A DNA stretch of 64,000 nucleotides from Aliivibrio finisterrensis (lineage in GTDB: Bacteria; Pseudomonadota; Gammaproteobacteria; Enterobacterales; Vibrionaceae): positions 241,485 through 305,484 of the forward strand of contig NZ_WBVP01000002.1 in assembly GCF_008933155.1 (NCBI RefSeq). The letters are read 5' to 3'. Positions 1-9,046 of this stretch are shown one piece after another (position 1 is the stretch's first letter; every line of letters starts with the position of its first letter). Below the pieces are notes generated by a model. It worked only from the letters and a program-made list of their open reading frames with translations. It was not told the origin of the DNA and searched no databases. The position numbers and the translations under genes are program-made.

Positions 1-895
1 CGCCACCAACAATGGCGGCAACTTGTGCATCGTTACACTCTTGTGCTGTTACTTTGTCGCTGTCCGGATACACTTCAGTTGTCGATACAAAATCAGCATC
101 TGTTAGACCTGCACACAAGCCTAACTTCTTCGTTGGGTATTCAATTACGCCTTCTTGAACCACATCAGAGCCAATAATTTGGTTATTCTCATCAGGTGGT
201 GCAATGTGTGTAACGGTACGAACAGAATCAATGATGGCTGTTTGAAATGCCGTTGCTGGTTTTTCTGTATCACCTACCGTGTAGAAACCATCAGGAATGT
301 AACCTTCAATGTATTCTAGGCCATCGCGTGCAGCTAATGCAGGGCGAAATTCTGTTTCATCACTGTCTGTCGTTTCATGCAGATCAATGTGCGCAAAAAT
401 AGGCGTTCCAAGTGATGCAACTAATGCCATTAATCCTGCCGATTCTTCAGCAGGGCTATCTGCATAAAAAGAACGGTTTGGATCCGTCGCTGTTGGGTTC
501 CAACGATTAATCACTTCATAACCCCATGGGCTAACACAAGGGGCAACAACAATATTAAACCATTGGCTGTAATGCTCAGCTTTGGTGTCCACAAATTGCA
601 ATGCACCATGAACGCCTGAAGTTTCATAGCCATGAACACCACCGCTAATTAATAGTGTTGGTTTTGTATTATCCCATTGGCGAGTTTTAATGCACAATAA
701 TGGAAAGCGCGATTCGTCATACGATAATGCGCCATATTGAGAAACATCAAAACGCTCTGCTAATGCTTGAATTTTCGTCACAACTTCATCTTGGTATGAA
801 CGTTTTACTGTCATGCTTGCAAGCCAAGCCGCTTTTTCGGTTTCACCCCAAGGTTGACCTTTTGTTCCAATTGGGTAGCTGTAATCGTCTTTCAT
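1..895 (-). CDS. M14-family zinc carboxypeptidase-like protein (3' end cut by window)
   Basis: An open minus-strand frame runs from an ATG at 895 (preceded by AAGGAAG) off the left edge, giving at least 298 residues. Near residue 85 it reads SGGVHGYETSGVHG, which holds the HxxE pair of M14 metallocarboxypeptidases. Further on, HIDLHE supplies a candidate third zinc histidine. Family members remove C-terminal residues or act on peptide-like amides using one zinc. No signal peptide is visible, so a cytoplasmic enzyme is likely. The C-terminal part with the expected catalytic glutamate lies outside the window. It sits 37 bp downstream of mshQ on the same strand, but has its own ribosome site and no functional link to pili is evident. 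Confidence 0.75.
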   Translation of the reverse strand, partial: MKDDYSYPIGTKGQPWGETEKAAWLASMTVKRSYQDEVVTKIQALAERFDVSQYGALSYDESRFPLLCIKTRQWDNTKPTLLISGGVHGYETSGVHGALQFVDTKAEHYSQWFNIVVAPCVSPWGYEVINRWNPTATDPNRSFYADSPAEESAGLMALVASLGTPIFAHIDLHETTDSDETEFRPALAARDGLEYIEGYIPDGFYTVGDTEKPATAFQTAIIDSVRTVTHIAPPDENNQIIGSDVVQEGVIEYPTKKLGLCAGLTDADFVSTTEVYPDSDKVTAQECNDAQVAAIVGG

Positions 896-931
896 GATGC
901 TTCCTTATTAATTATGGCTATCTGTATGAAC

Positions 932-3900
932 TTAGTTGGTTTGTTCATGGCTCCATATAATACGATCACTTCCGCGATAAATCCCAAAATGAATGGTTGC
1001 TTTAATGAAATCTTCAAAAGAATCGTTATTGTCTTGGTCTTGCTGTAGCCAAGGCAGGTTAACTAATGACAAGGTAGGAATGACTTGCCCTTGATTTCCA
1101 TTTCCTGGGGCTGTGAAGTCCATACTTGTAAGTCCATCATTTATGTTGGTACTAGTTAAACTTGCAGCTGTTGTTCCTTTTCCTACAGGCAAGGCATTTG
1201 GATCTTTACCCACATCAAATGAAAAATCAGGTATTGCGAGTACTGTGCAGGAGTCAGCATCATTACGAATAAAGCTACCAGAATCGTAATATTCAGTCTC
1301 AATTCTCGATTGAAGTGCATTTAACTCTGAGCCATACGCATCTTCCATTGTTATTCGTCCCCACTTTTGCTGATGCTCAGGCGTGGCAGGGAAATCATAA
1401 TTAAGGCAATTGCCTGTGGCATTTAACTTATAACAAACGCCATCTTGATCTTCGATGTCTTCAGCAGTAAGCGCTAAAGTGATGGTGTCATTGGTTGGTG
1501 ATATCGGATCAAACGGTTTGTTATAACGCAGTTTGGCATTTTGCAGTTGTACCTTATTCTGCAGAGGCAATTTAATGACATTACCAGAAGAAGCAAAACC
1601 TGCGCGTCGACCAAGGATAGAAAGCGAGTCACTGTCTATCACTTTAATATTGGAAGGTGAAGCCGAATAGGTTCTAAAATCCCACTCTTTGTTATAGCGC
1701 CACCATTGGCCGATACTGTAGTTTTGTAAACGACCACCTGTGTATGAGAGAGGCGTTATCTCTAACGTTGGCAAGGTATCAAACACGAACGTTTGTCCCA
1801 TGTAAGTATAAGTTCTGCAAGCATTTTTGATGGTAGGTTGTTCGGCAGATAAACTAAAATACGCCGGAATAAATCGACCAATGGCCCCCGTATTCGCGGC
1901 TTTAATCTGATATGCATTACTGCCTAAGTACTCGATAGGTGGCGTGATTGATATATCAAAAACACCGACCTCACTAATGCTTTGCTTAAACGAATTTGTG
2001 CTGTCTTGTTTTGCAGCATGATTATAAGTATTAACTAATAAATTCCCTGTATTGCCACCAATGTTTTGGGCAGGAGCAATAAGTGTGTGGTCTAATATTA
2101 AATTATTTTGAGCATAGTTTGGAGTTACTGGATTATCAGTTAAATTGGTGTCGTTATCCTTCTCCCATGCGTGAGCCTTAATGTTTAAGTTAAACTCTTC
2201 ACCAGCATGAGCGAAAATGGAGCAACTTGTGTCTTCTGATTGACAACGACCGTTAGCATTTGAATTGTTTTTATCGCTTACTGACGCACTTAAGCCAACA
2301 GGAAAACTGACAAATTGATCGCTCCCTTCAATATCTTGGCTATACGATTTTGCGTATTTAGCATTGAGTTGCAGTTGTCCGGCATCAATATAATTTAACG
2401 TAATTTGAGCCTCATTATTGGCAAAGTTTAACGTGAATGTAGTCGGAGACGCTTCTTGTTTTCCTATCTCATTCCATGAATCATTAACGAGTCCATATAA
2501 GCTTGGTGAGCCAATAATATTTGTTTTGCTTGGTGAAATATAATCAGACCATAATTGAATGTTTTTTGTACCAGTAAATGAACTACCACAGCCTTTAATA
2601 GTTGCTGTAACGGGTTTATTGGCTAATTTGTCAGGAACAGTAACGGTTAACCCCTCAGATTTGAAATTGAGAGTACAGTTTTGGTTACTTAATGAACCGC
2701 CATTAATACTGCATAAGGTGTTGCTGAATGGTTTTGTTGAGGGAGATGAGCTATCAACATTCAAGCTCACATTCCCTTGAGTTGGTTTACCTATGGACAG
2801 GTTCGCAATACCATTTTTCATTGTGATATTGTTTCCACCAAGCCAATAACCATCCGCACCTAAGTTACTTGTATTAAGAGTGACATCAATCTCATCGGTA
2901 AATAAGCTTGAGCAAGAGGCATCAGCACACGCTCGCAATGTCACGTTAGACACATCGCAAGTAGAGCCTTGCCCTGAGTGGTCAAATTCAAAATGGTCAA
3001 TTTGCTCTCCAATCGGTTTTGAATACAGAGCACACACTTTGAAATTATCTATTTCATGAGTGTTATATAACTGCCCTGTTGAACCAGTTAAAGACATGAT
3101 GAAGTTTTCAGGTGTTTCATCTTGATTGTATTGAGAGCTCAGTACATTTATCGGCCCAATGATTTTGTTAAAACGAGGAGTGTTTCCCTTAGGTTCTACA
3201 CTTCGTTCAACGGTTACATTAGCTGTATTATTACTTCTTGAGTCGATAGTGATACGATAACGATGGGTGTTATAGTTGCCATTATTTCCGTCAATATTTG
3301 GAGAAACCTTTTCTCCATCTATATAGTTATATCCAGAGTATTGCTGGCCTGATCCTCGGAGTACAACAGATTGATTGGTAGAGTAAGAGTTGTGGTTTTT
3401 TGACCCTCCTTCTTTTGAATAGTTACCGTATTCATCTAAACCAATACCTAGCCAACCACCAGCAAAACCAGGTTTTACCGCTTCTGAGTTCTTCTTGAAT
3501 CCATAACCTAAAGGACCACCAAATGCGCCTGCTTGAGGGGTTATTTCTGCATCAGAAAATACAATAGCAAGGCCGTCAGCACCATTGCCACCATACGCCA
3601 TATAATCGAACTCCACCTCTATCTTGTTACCAAGAGCAGGGTATAAATATTGATAAGAAGAAGCCGTTGATTGTGCTCTTCTTGCTTGAGTTAATTGTAA
3701 TCGACCATTGATTATTTTAGGAATAAAACTGCCACTACTAGAGCTCGTCACCCAATTGCTGTCTAAATTTCCACTATTAAAATTATCTTCATAACAGGTA
3801 GGTAAAACCACATCAGGACATGGATGGCGTAGCTCATATAGCTGTTCAATTTGCTCGTCAGATAAGGCTTGATCAAATACGTTTACTTCATCAATTAAGC

Positions 3901-5347
3901 CATTAAAAGTACGAGTTAGATCATAATCATTACCTACTTGTAGTGGCTGATTATTTACCTGTAAGTGTTTTAGTGGAGAGACGTCTTCAGTGATGGATTT
4001 TACTTTTTCGCCATTAATAAAAATCGAGGCTTTATTTCTATCGTGAGCGTTATAGCGAATGGTAACGTGCGACCACTGGTTTTTGGGAATACTTTGTGTC
4101 GTCGTTAGGTTCATAGGGTAGCGAGAGTTTTTTAACTCCCAATACCAATTGACTTGGCCATGTGAGTTTAAATGAAATTCATAATTACCATTTTTTGAGA
4201 CAATGGTATTAAGGCGACCGCTAGAAGGGTATGAGCTTGGGTTTATCCATGCACTGACCGTAATCGTATCTTCATTAGAGAGTTTGCTGTTATTAGGAAC
4301 TTCAATGTATTGCTGCTGTGATTTATTAAACGATCCATAGCCACAAGTCCCCATCTTGGCTACATCGATAGGCAGGGCTGGGTTGTCTTTTTGAGGAGCA
4401 AGGTTATTAATAGCGATACCGTCATAGCCGTTGCCAGAGCTGTCTTTGACCTCTCCAATCGAACCGTTCCACGAGTCTTCATCTAAGCGTAGAGATAGTA
4501 TAGGGTAAGCTTCTGGTTCTGGTGGCGTTGTCGCTTTATTGATACGGCTATTACCTTCCATAAATAATTTCTTACTAGAGACTCGACCATTGATATGGCT
4601 ATCATTGTTTAATGAAAGAAGGTTATTCGCATACACATAGCCTTCTAGATAGGCATTGTTATTTAGTTGTATATTATTAAATCCAATAACAGTAAGTGAG
4701 GCATTCTGTTCTAGAGTCATTTTCGTATTGTTATTTAGAAGAAAATTATCATAAACAAATAAACGAACACTCCCTGAAATTTTAATGTGCGCGTTGCCGC
4801 TGGTAGATATTTGAGTAATCCAGTAGTCGCCGGATAGTAAGGTAAGAGTCACATTATCTTCTAGATCTAAGCTACTAATATAAGTAGTGCCGCTTGAGTT
4901 TTTAAAACTAGCGCGACATGAATTACGTAACTCAATACGATTGTATTTCTTTGACTTAAACTCCTCTTGCCCAGAGTTACAGACTTCATTTTTAGGAGAA
5001 TAGTGAGTTTTAAAATTACCTAGCGATAAAGAAGGTGCAGTATAGCCTGTTATTTCACAAAGTTGATAACTACCATGCCCATCATCACAGCTATTGCTGG
5101 GTAATCCGGCTCCTTTATTACTAGAGCAGTAATTTAATGCAGCGCCTTTCGTTTCATTAATCTTTGCTGAGTTATTGAGTTCTAATTGGGCGTACGAGCA
5201 ACTTTCCCCTGAGCTTTTATGTCCTTGAGCAACATCTGGAAAGTAAGTATTTGGATTAATGGTCGGAAAAGCAAATGCACTCAGTGGCATCAAACATAAG
5301 CTAAAGGCTGAAATAATGAGTGAGCGAGAGAAAAGTTTAGTCATCAC
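932..5347 (-). CDS. mshQ: MSHA pilus biogenesis protein MshQ
   Basis: This 1471 aa secreted or surface protein is the last gene of the MSHA type IV pilus block. Residues 1-27 form a signal peptide ending SAFA. A LamG/concanavalin-like segment spans roughly residues 275-500 (starting around PILSLRLDEDSWNG). A second lectin-like beta-sandwich lies around 510-720 (CYEDNFNSGNLDSNW). The long C-terminal region ends in FGIYRGSDRIIWSHE, which I recognise from MshQ proteins. It overlaps mshP by 11 bp, so the two are probably co-translated. The lectin-like domains suggest glycan contact, which is an inference. MshQ is large and variable in the genus, and its exact role in the pilus is not settled. Confidence 0.9.
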   Translation of the reverse strand: MMTKLFSRSLIISAFSLCLMPLSAFAFPTINPNTYFPDVAQGHKSSGESCSYAQLELNNSAKINETKGAALNYCSSNKGAGLPSNSCDDGHGSYQLCEITGYTAPSLSLGNFKTHYSPKNEVCNSGQEEFKSKKYNRIELRNSCRASFKNSSGTTYISSLDLEDNVTLTLLSGDYWITQISTSGNAHIKISGSVRLFVYDNFLLNNNTKMTLEQNASLTVIGFNNIQLNNNAYLEGYVYANNLLSLNNDSHINGRVSSKKLFMEGNSRINKATTPPEPEAYPILSLRLDEDSWNGSIGEVKDSSGNGYDGIAINNLAPQKDNPALPIDVAKMGTCGYGSFNKSQQQYIEVPNNSKLSNEDTITVSAWINPSSYPSSGRLNTIVSKNGNYEFHLNSHGQVNWYWELKNSRYPMNLTTTQSIPKNQWSHVTIRYNAHDRNKASIFINGEKVKSITEDVSPLKHLQVNNQPLQVGNDYDLTRTFNGLIDEVNVFDQALSDEQIEQLYELRHPCPDVVLPTCYEDNFNSGNLDSNWVTSSSSGSFIPKIINGRLQLTQARRAQSTASSYQYLYPALGNKIEVEFDYMAYGGNGADGLAIVFSDAEITPQAGAFGGPLGYGFKKNSEAVKPGFAGGWLGIGLDEYGNYSKEGGSKNHNSYSTNQSVVLRGSGQQYSGYNYIDGEKVSPNIDGNNGNYNTHRYRITIDSRSNNTANVTVERSVEPKGNTPRFNKIIGPINVLSSQYNQDETPENFIMSLTGSTGQLYNTHEIDNFKVCALYSKPIGEQIDHFEFDHSGQGSTCDVSNVTLRACADASCSSLFTDEIDVTLNTSNLGADGYWLGGNNITMKNGIANLSIGKPTQGNVSLNVDSSSPSTKPFSNTLCSINGGSLSNQNCTLNFKSEGLTVTVPDKLANKPVTATIKGCGSSFTGTKNIQLWSDYISPSKTNIIGSPSLYGLVNDSWNEIGKQEASPTTFTLNFANNEAQITLNYIDAGQLQLNAKYAKSYSQDIEGSDQFVSFPVGLSASVSDKNNSNANGRCQSEDTSCSIFAHAGEEFNLNIKAHAWEKDNDTNLTDNPVTPNYAQNNLILDHTLIAPAQNIGGNTGNLLVNTYNHAAKQDSTNSFKQSISEVGVFDISITPPIEYLGSNAYQIKAANTGAIGRFIPAYFSLSAEQPTIKNACRTYTYMGQTFVFDTLPTLEITPLSYTGGRLQNYSIGQWWRYNKEWDFRTYSASPSNIKVIDSDSLSILGRRAGFASSGNVIKLPLQNKVQLQNAKLRYNKPFDPISPTNDTITLALTAEDIEDQDGVCYKLNATGNCLNYDFPATPEHQQKWGRITMEDAYGSELNALQSRIETEYYDSGSFIRNDADSCTVLAIPDFSFDVGKDPNALPVGKGTTAASLTSTNINDGLTSMDFTAPGNGNQGQVIPTLSLVNLPWLQQDQDNNDSFEDFIKATIHFGIYRGSDRIIWSHEQTN

Positions 5348-5768
5348 TGCGAATACCTACTTCAATAATACGTTGCAAGGTGGTGGTTCCAAATTTACAT
5401 GTTGCTGTACTTGTTAGGTTATACACTTCTCTACCTGAATCTAGTTTGCCAATAGGTGTACATTTTACTTCTGCTGTACATTGCGATAAGCCTTCGCCTT
5501 TAAATGTATAAATACTTGCTGGATTATCAGTAGTAAAACAACTACCTGATTTATCCATGTAGAAACGACTGATCTCAATTTGAGAGCCAGATTGAGCTGC
5601 CATATTAGTTCGCGTGCCCATAATAGAAGTCACGATATGCGTACTCATTTTCTGTTGGTTCTTCGTTGCCATAAGAGCCAAAAAACCAACAATAACGATA
5701 ACAAAAACAGTAAGAATAAGTGCTGAGCCATTATGATGACTAAGGCGTGTTTGCGATAAGGACATCAT
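5337..5768 (-). CDS. mshP: MSHA biogenesis protein MshP
   Basis: This 143 aa protein has a short charged N-terminus followed by one hydrophobic helix at about residues 16-34 (ALILTVFVIVIVGFLALMA). That is the PilX/minor-pilin-like layout of MshP. The rest is a small periplasmic domain with four cysteines that may pair. The start overlaps the end of mshO by 29 bp and the stop overlaps mshQ by 11 bp, so it lies in a tightly packed operon. It lacks the strict GF-TL prepilin cleavage motif of its neighbours, which is usual for MshP. Assignment rests on order (C-D-O-P-Q), size and helix position. Confidence 0.85.
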   Translation of the reverse strand: MMSLSQTRLSHHNGSALILTVFVIVIVGFLALMATKNQQKMSTHIVTSIMGTRTNMAAQSGSQIEISRFYMDKSGSCFTTDNPASIYTFKGEGLSQCTAEVKCTPIGKLDSGREVYNLTSTATCKFGTTTLQRIIEVGIRSDD

Positions 5769-6534
5769 GATCCAACCTCACTTCTTCATTATTGTCACTA
5801 AAGACAAATTGCAGTTTTACTAAGCCATTACGCACGAGAGAAGCTTGCTTAACATCAAATTGAACACTTTTGATTTTTTCAGCCATTAACTCACGATCTC
5901 CCGCACTTAATTCAGCAGGAGAAAGTTCACTGCGAGACAACGGATAATTTGCATAACGATATAATAGGCTGTCTTCTAAGCAATAAGCCACAGGGGTTTT
6001 GTAGGCAAATAAGCGATGGGCAGGGGAGTTTGCCGTAAAACTGGTTTCTTGAGTAAACTCAATTTCTACGGTTGTAGCTTCAGGGGCTGGCGTAAAATCG
6101 ATATTGTTTTTAACCTCAGCGACGCGATCTACGCCATTGCTTGGTATATCATCAAGTAAGTCTTGAGCATTAATTGGCATAATAACCACGCGCTCTGATT
6201 GAACAAAACCATGCTCTGGTAATACTCTCATCGTATTTGCAGATTCTGGTGCTAATGGTAGTGCTTCATAGACTGCGGTATTGGTGATTGGTAACCATTC
6301 AATGCATTGTGTTGTTTGGTTGATTTGTACGCTGTTTGGTACGGCATCACGAATTTCTTTGTGCATACGCTCTGTGACAAAACGGCCTTGTAATAGCAAC
6401 TCTTCACGGGTGGTGGTATCGGCATAAATAGACATGCTGTGCTGAATAATCGCGCTGAGAGAAAGCCCAACAACGGCCAATAAGACAATTGAAACAATCA
6501 TTTCAAGTAGAGTAAACCCAAGGGAGCGTGTCAT
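5740..6534 (-). CDS. mshO: MSHA minor pseudopilin MshO
   Basis: This 264 aa prepilin-like protein begins MTRSLGFTLLEMIVSIVLL, a type IV prepilin signal. Cleavage would fall after G6, with a glutamate at mature position 5, followed by the hydrophobic assembly helix. The domain after about residue 40 is a soluble periplasmic head of the PilW/GspJ-like minor pilin type. The start codon abuts the end of mshD. Such proteins are cleaved by the prepilin peptidase and prime or cap the MSHA pilus. Gene order and size match mshO of Vibrio. Confidence 0.9.
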   Translation of the reverse strand: MTRSLGFTLLEMIVSIVLLAVVGLSLSAIIQHSMSIYADTTTREELLLQGRFVTERMHKEIRDAVPNSVQINQTTQCIEWLPITNTAVYEALPLAPESANTMRVLPEHGFVQSERVVIMPINAQDLLDDIPSNGVDRVAEVKNNIDFTPAPEATTVEIEFTQETSFTANSPAHRLFAYKTPVAYCLEDSLLYRYANYPLSRSELSPAELSAGDRELMAEKIKSVQFDVKQASLVRNGLVKLQFVFSDNNEEVRLDHDVLIANTP

Positions 6535-7073
6535 TAAAAATTACCTCGAATTACTGAAAAAGCGTAATGCTGACCGGATGGGTCTACCACATCGACAACG
6601 ATACGCTTTAAGTTTCCGCTGATAGCATCCGGTTTTCCATCTAAATTAGCGTCGTAGAAAACCTCAATAGAAATAGAAAAGTTAGGATAAATACCTGCTA
6701 AATCATTGCCTAATACATCTTTTACAGAGCCAGTTAAGTTGTTAAAGTCATCAACATCGTTGTAGAGTGTTCTATTGCCTTTTTCTTTATCTCCGTCTTC
6801 ACCAAGATAGTCTGGTTCTGTACAGGGAATCTCTGCTGGCTCGCATACAGGTAAACCCCCATTAGGACCACTATTTTGATCAAATTGGCGACCTACAATT
6901 TCATCCATTACCGCGGCACCAAGTTCAGCGGCTTTTGTTGAGTACATTAGTTCAGCATTATGTTGTGAACGAGGAACGAGTGAGGTGGTTATGATAATTA
7001 AGGCAAAACTCATTAGAACAATTGAGAGAACAATTGAAACCAGGCTAAATCCTTTTTGGTGTTTAGCAAGCAT
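6534..7073 (-). CDS. mshD: MSHA minor pseudopilin MshD
   Basis: I place the start at 7073 (MLAKHQKGFSLVSIVLS), because AAGGA lies about 7 nt upstream and the prepilin cleavage motif KGFSLV then falls near the N-terminus. An in-frame ATG at 7136 lies inside mshC and would add 21 residues ahead of the signal. The resulting 179 aa protein has one assembly helix and an acidic periplasmic head (a DANLDGKPD stretch resembles a calcium-binding loop). It overlaps mshC by 11 bp. It belongs to the minor pilins that initiate MSHA pilus assembly. Confidence 0.88.
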   Translation of the reverse strand: MLAKHQKGFSLVSIVLSIVLMSFALIIITTSLVPRSQHNAELMYSTKAAELGAAVMDEIVGRQFDQNSGPNGGLPVCEPAEIPCTEPDYLGEDGDKEKGNRTLYNDVDDFNNLTGSVKDVLGNDLAGIYPNFSISIEVFYDANLDGKPDAISGNLKRIVVDVVDPSGQHYAFSVIRGNF

Positions 7074-7587
7074 GAATATATCCTTCTTTTTCAATGCAGA
7101 TTTTAGTTTGTGATTTAGCATTAATGAAAATTTCACAAGTTGTGTTTTTGCACTGCATTACTCGTCCCATTACATCAAAATCAAAAGCAAAAGGTGTTGC
7201 TAGTGCATTGTATTGATTCCCTATCTGTAAGGCGAAGTCGGCATTTTGTTTTTCTAAAATAGCCACATAAGTAATGTCTTCGTTTTCAAGATACTCATTA
7301 CTACGTTGGGTATTTGGAAAGGAGGTGGCGCATTCACTTGTTTTATCAAGGCTAACTTGCTGAGCTCGGTTTGAATTAATTAGCCATCGGTTACAGTAAC
7401 CGCTTCTATTCATGGCGCGAGTTTGAGTTAAGCGTAATGAACGTAGTAATTCAGTTTGTAATGTATGCGCAGAAACGCTACTAATTCCAGAGAAATAGCT
7501 ACTTGCGCTAATTGATATGATTGAGAGCAAAATAATGACAGCAATTAGCTCAATTAAAGTGAACCCTGATGTATGGTTTCGAGTCAT
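7063..7587 (-). CDS. mshC: MSHA minor pilin MshC
   Basis: This 174 aa prepilin begins MTRNHTSGFTLIELIAVIILL, with a classic cleavage motif (G8/F9 with E13) and assembly helix. The head domain carries several cysteines (for example CKNTTCEIF near the C-terminus) that may form disulfides. It is the first gene of the msh run visible here. In Vibrio cholerae the major pilin gene mshA lies directly upstream of mshC, but here about 400 bp of mostly non-coding DNA and an oppositely oriented hydrolase follow. A candidate promoter lies 184 bp upstream. Confidence 0.9.
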   Translation of the reverse strand: MTRNHTSGFTLIELIAVIILLSIISISASSYFSGISSVSAHTLQTELLRSLRLTQTRAMNRSGYCNRWLINSNRAQQVSLDKTSECATSFPNTQRSNEYLENEDITYVAILEKQNADFALQIGNQYNALATPFAFDFDVMGRVMQCKNTTCEIFINAKSQTKICIEKEGYIHAC

Positions 7588-7770
7588 TTTTTATGTTACA
7601 AAACATTAACTGTAAATAGGTCGGTTAGTGTACGGATAAAAGTTTTTAATGGAAGTGAAATAAGCGCTAATCAAATGGATATTTTATGTGATTTATGATT
7701 TATTAATGTAAAAATTCATTGTTTTTACTAAATTTTTTTTGCGATTGACTTCAAAAAATTAACTTCATTG

Positions 7771-7798
7771 AAAATACTCGCTTTTTATAAACTGTCAA
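7771..7798 (-). promoter_or_regulatory. Candidate promoter for the mshC operon
   Basis: On the minus strand TTGACA (7798-7793) is followed after 16 bp by TATTTT (7776-7771). This is a perfect -35 and a 4/6 -10 element, about 184 bp before mshC. It would explain how mshC-Q is transcribed without mshA upstream. The position is read by eye only. Confidence 0.35.
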
Positions 7799-7814
7799 TG
7801 GGTGTTTATTGGTT

Positions 7815-7946
7815 TTAGAAATAAATAGAAAGAAAGCGTGAGGTGAGCTTTTCACCCCAACTTAGAGTTACTGGGCTGTTACCTTCTTGGCTTTGATCTG
7901 CGGCAATAACAAGAGAGCTGTCGAATAGTTTGTTAATGTTCTTCAT
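7815..7946 (-). CDS. 43-codon small ORF of unknown function
   Basis: An ATG at 7946, read on the minus strand, opens a 43 aa frame (MKNINKLFDSSLVIAADQSQ then EGNSPVTLSWGEKLTSRFLS to a TAA at 7815). The upstream bases (ATTACCCTTAG) give no clear ribosome site. Composition is not obviously random (no rare-codon runs), and the ORF occupies the place where mshA would be expected. It may be a small expressed protein or the remnant of a displaced gene. I do not recognise it. Confidence 0.3.
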   Translation of the reverse strand: MKNINKLFDSSLVIAADQSQEGNSPVTLSWGEKLTSRFLSIYF

Positions 7947-7999
7947 CTAAGGGTAATAATGGAATAAAAAATACTCTATTATTATTTTATATTGTGTTT

Positions 8000-9013
8000 A
8001 TGGATGAACTTAATGAATCAAATCGACTTTTTGCGATGTGCCAGCGTTGGAGTATTCTTCGGTCTGGTTGGTTTTCGTCAGCTTCAGTCAATGATATTGA
8101 TAAGGTTGAAGAACCAACCATGTTGACCAAACAAACCTTACAGATTGATGGCTTAAAGCATTGTAATAATACGAGTGATAACCGCATTCATTTAAATCCA
8201 GATGAACCGTTAACCATTATCGCTCATGATTGCTTCGCTTCTGCTGGCCAATTTAAAACCTTAGCGGATGTCTATGGTTTATATGATCAACAAGCCATTT
8301 GTTTTGAATATGATGATAGAAAAAGTTTAGAAGAAACCTCTGGCGAACTGGTTTCTGCCTTAAATAAATTATCAAATGAAAACCCTAATCAATCCCTGCA
8401 TGTAATTGGACATAGTCAAGGTGGTTTGGTCGCTCGTCGGGCACTTACGGTTGATAGAGAGGATGAGAAAAAAGTCGTTACAAAACAATTGCAACTTACA
8501 ACCATCTCTTCGCCATTTAATGGTATTGAAATATCGTCACATTGTGGTATCACGCCTTTAAGAATTCTTTCTTTGGGGATTGTCGATTTAATTTGTTATG
8601 CAGTTACTGGAGAGAAGTACCAACAGATCCCCCCTAATGCTGACTTTATTGAGCAACCGGGAGAGCTTGTTGCTTCTGTATCTCAACATTTAGTTATCAA
8701 AACAGATGAGCGTAATACGTGCCGAAGAACCAATGATGAGGGTATTTGCCTTGAAGATGATTATGTATTCAGCGTCAATGAGCAATCAAATAATCAGGTA
8801 GATAATAGGGCTAATACGGATTTGGTAACGGTACAAGCAGGTCACGTAGAAATTGTTGGTAATGGAGATTCTGTGCCGACAGATTTAATTAATATTTTAA
8901 AAGATCAACAATTGCTGATTGATAATGGAACTATTGATCAATTAGAGCAAGCGCGTTTAATTGAACAGCTTTATTTTCAAGCTGAGAATTCTAATTTATC
9001 TATATTGAAATAA
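8000..9013 (+). CDS. Alpha/beta-hydrolase, lipase-like
   Basis: About 337 aa with the nucleophile elbow VIGHSQGGLVARRAL (Ser near residue 138), typical of triacylglycerol-lipase/esterase-like alpha/beta hydrolases. An N-terminal strand-loop reading LTIIAHDCFASAGQF probably forms the oxyanion-hole side. The start is uncertain: a GTG at 7994 and ATG at 8000 are both in frame and neither has a good ribosome site. No signal peptide is seen, so the N-terminus may be mis-set or truncated. It faces away from the msh operon and converges with the M3 peptidase. Substrate unknown. Confidence 0.65.
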   Translation: MDELNESNRLFAMCQRWSILRSGWFSSASVNDIDKVEEPTMLTKQTLQIDGLKHCNNTSDNRIHLNPDEPLTIIAHDCFASAGQFKTLADVYGLYDQQAICFEYDDRKSLEETSGELVSALNKLSNENPNQSLHVIGHSQGGLVARRALTVDREDEKKVVTKQLQLTTISSPFNGIEISSHCGITPLRILSLGIVDLICYAVTGEKYQQIPPNADFIEQPGELVASVSQHLVIKTDERNTCRRTNDEGICLEDDYVFSVNEQSNNQVDNRANTDLVTVQAGHVEIVGNGDSVPTDLINILKDQQLLIDNGTIDQLEQARLIEQLYFQAENSNLSILK

Positions 9014-9014
9014 G

Positions 9015-9038
9015 CAGGGTGGTATAAATAGCACCCTG
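9015..9038. terminator. Hairpin between convergent genes
   Basis: CAGGGTG (9015-9021) pairs with CACCCTG (9032-9038) between the convergent hydrolase and M3 peptidase genes. The stem is 7 bp and lacks a strong T-run on either side, so termination would be weak. Confidence 0.4.
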
Positions 9039-9046
9039 TAATAAGT

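Noticed and set aside
7994..9013. Signal peptide on the lipase-like protein
   Set aside because: The N-terminus is charged and has no hydrophobic core; the start itself is uncertain.
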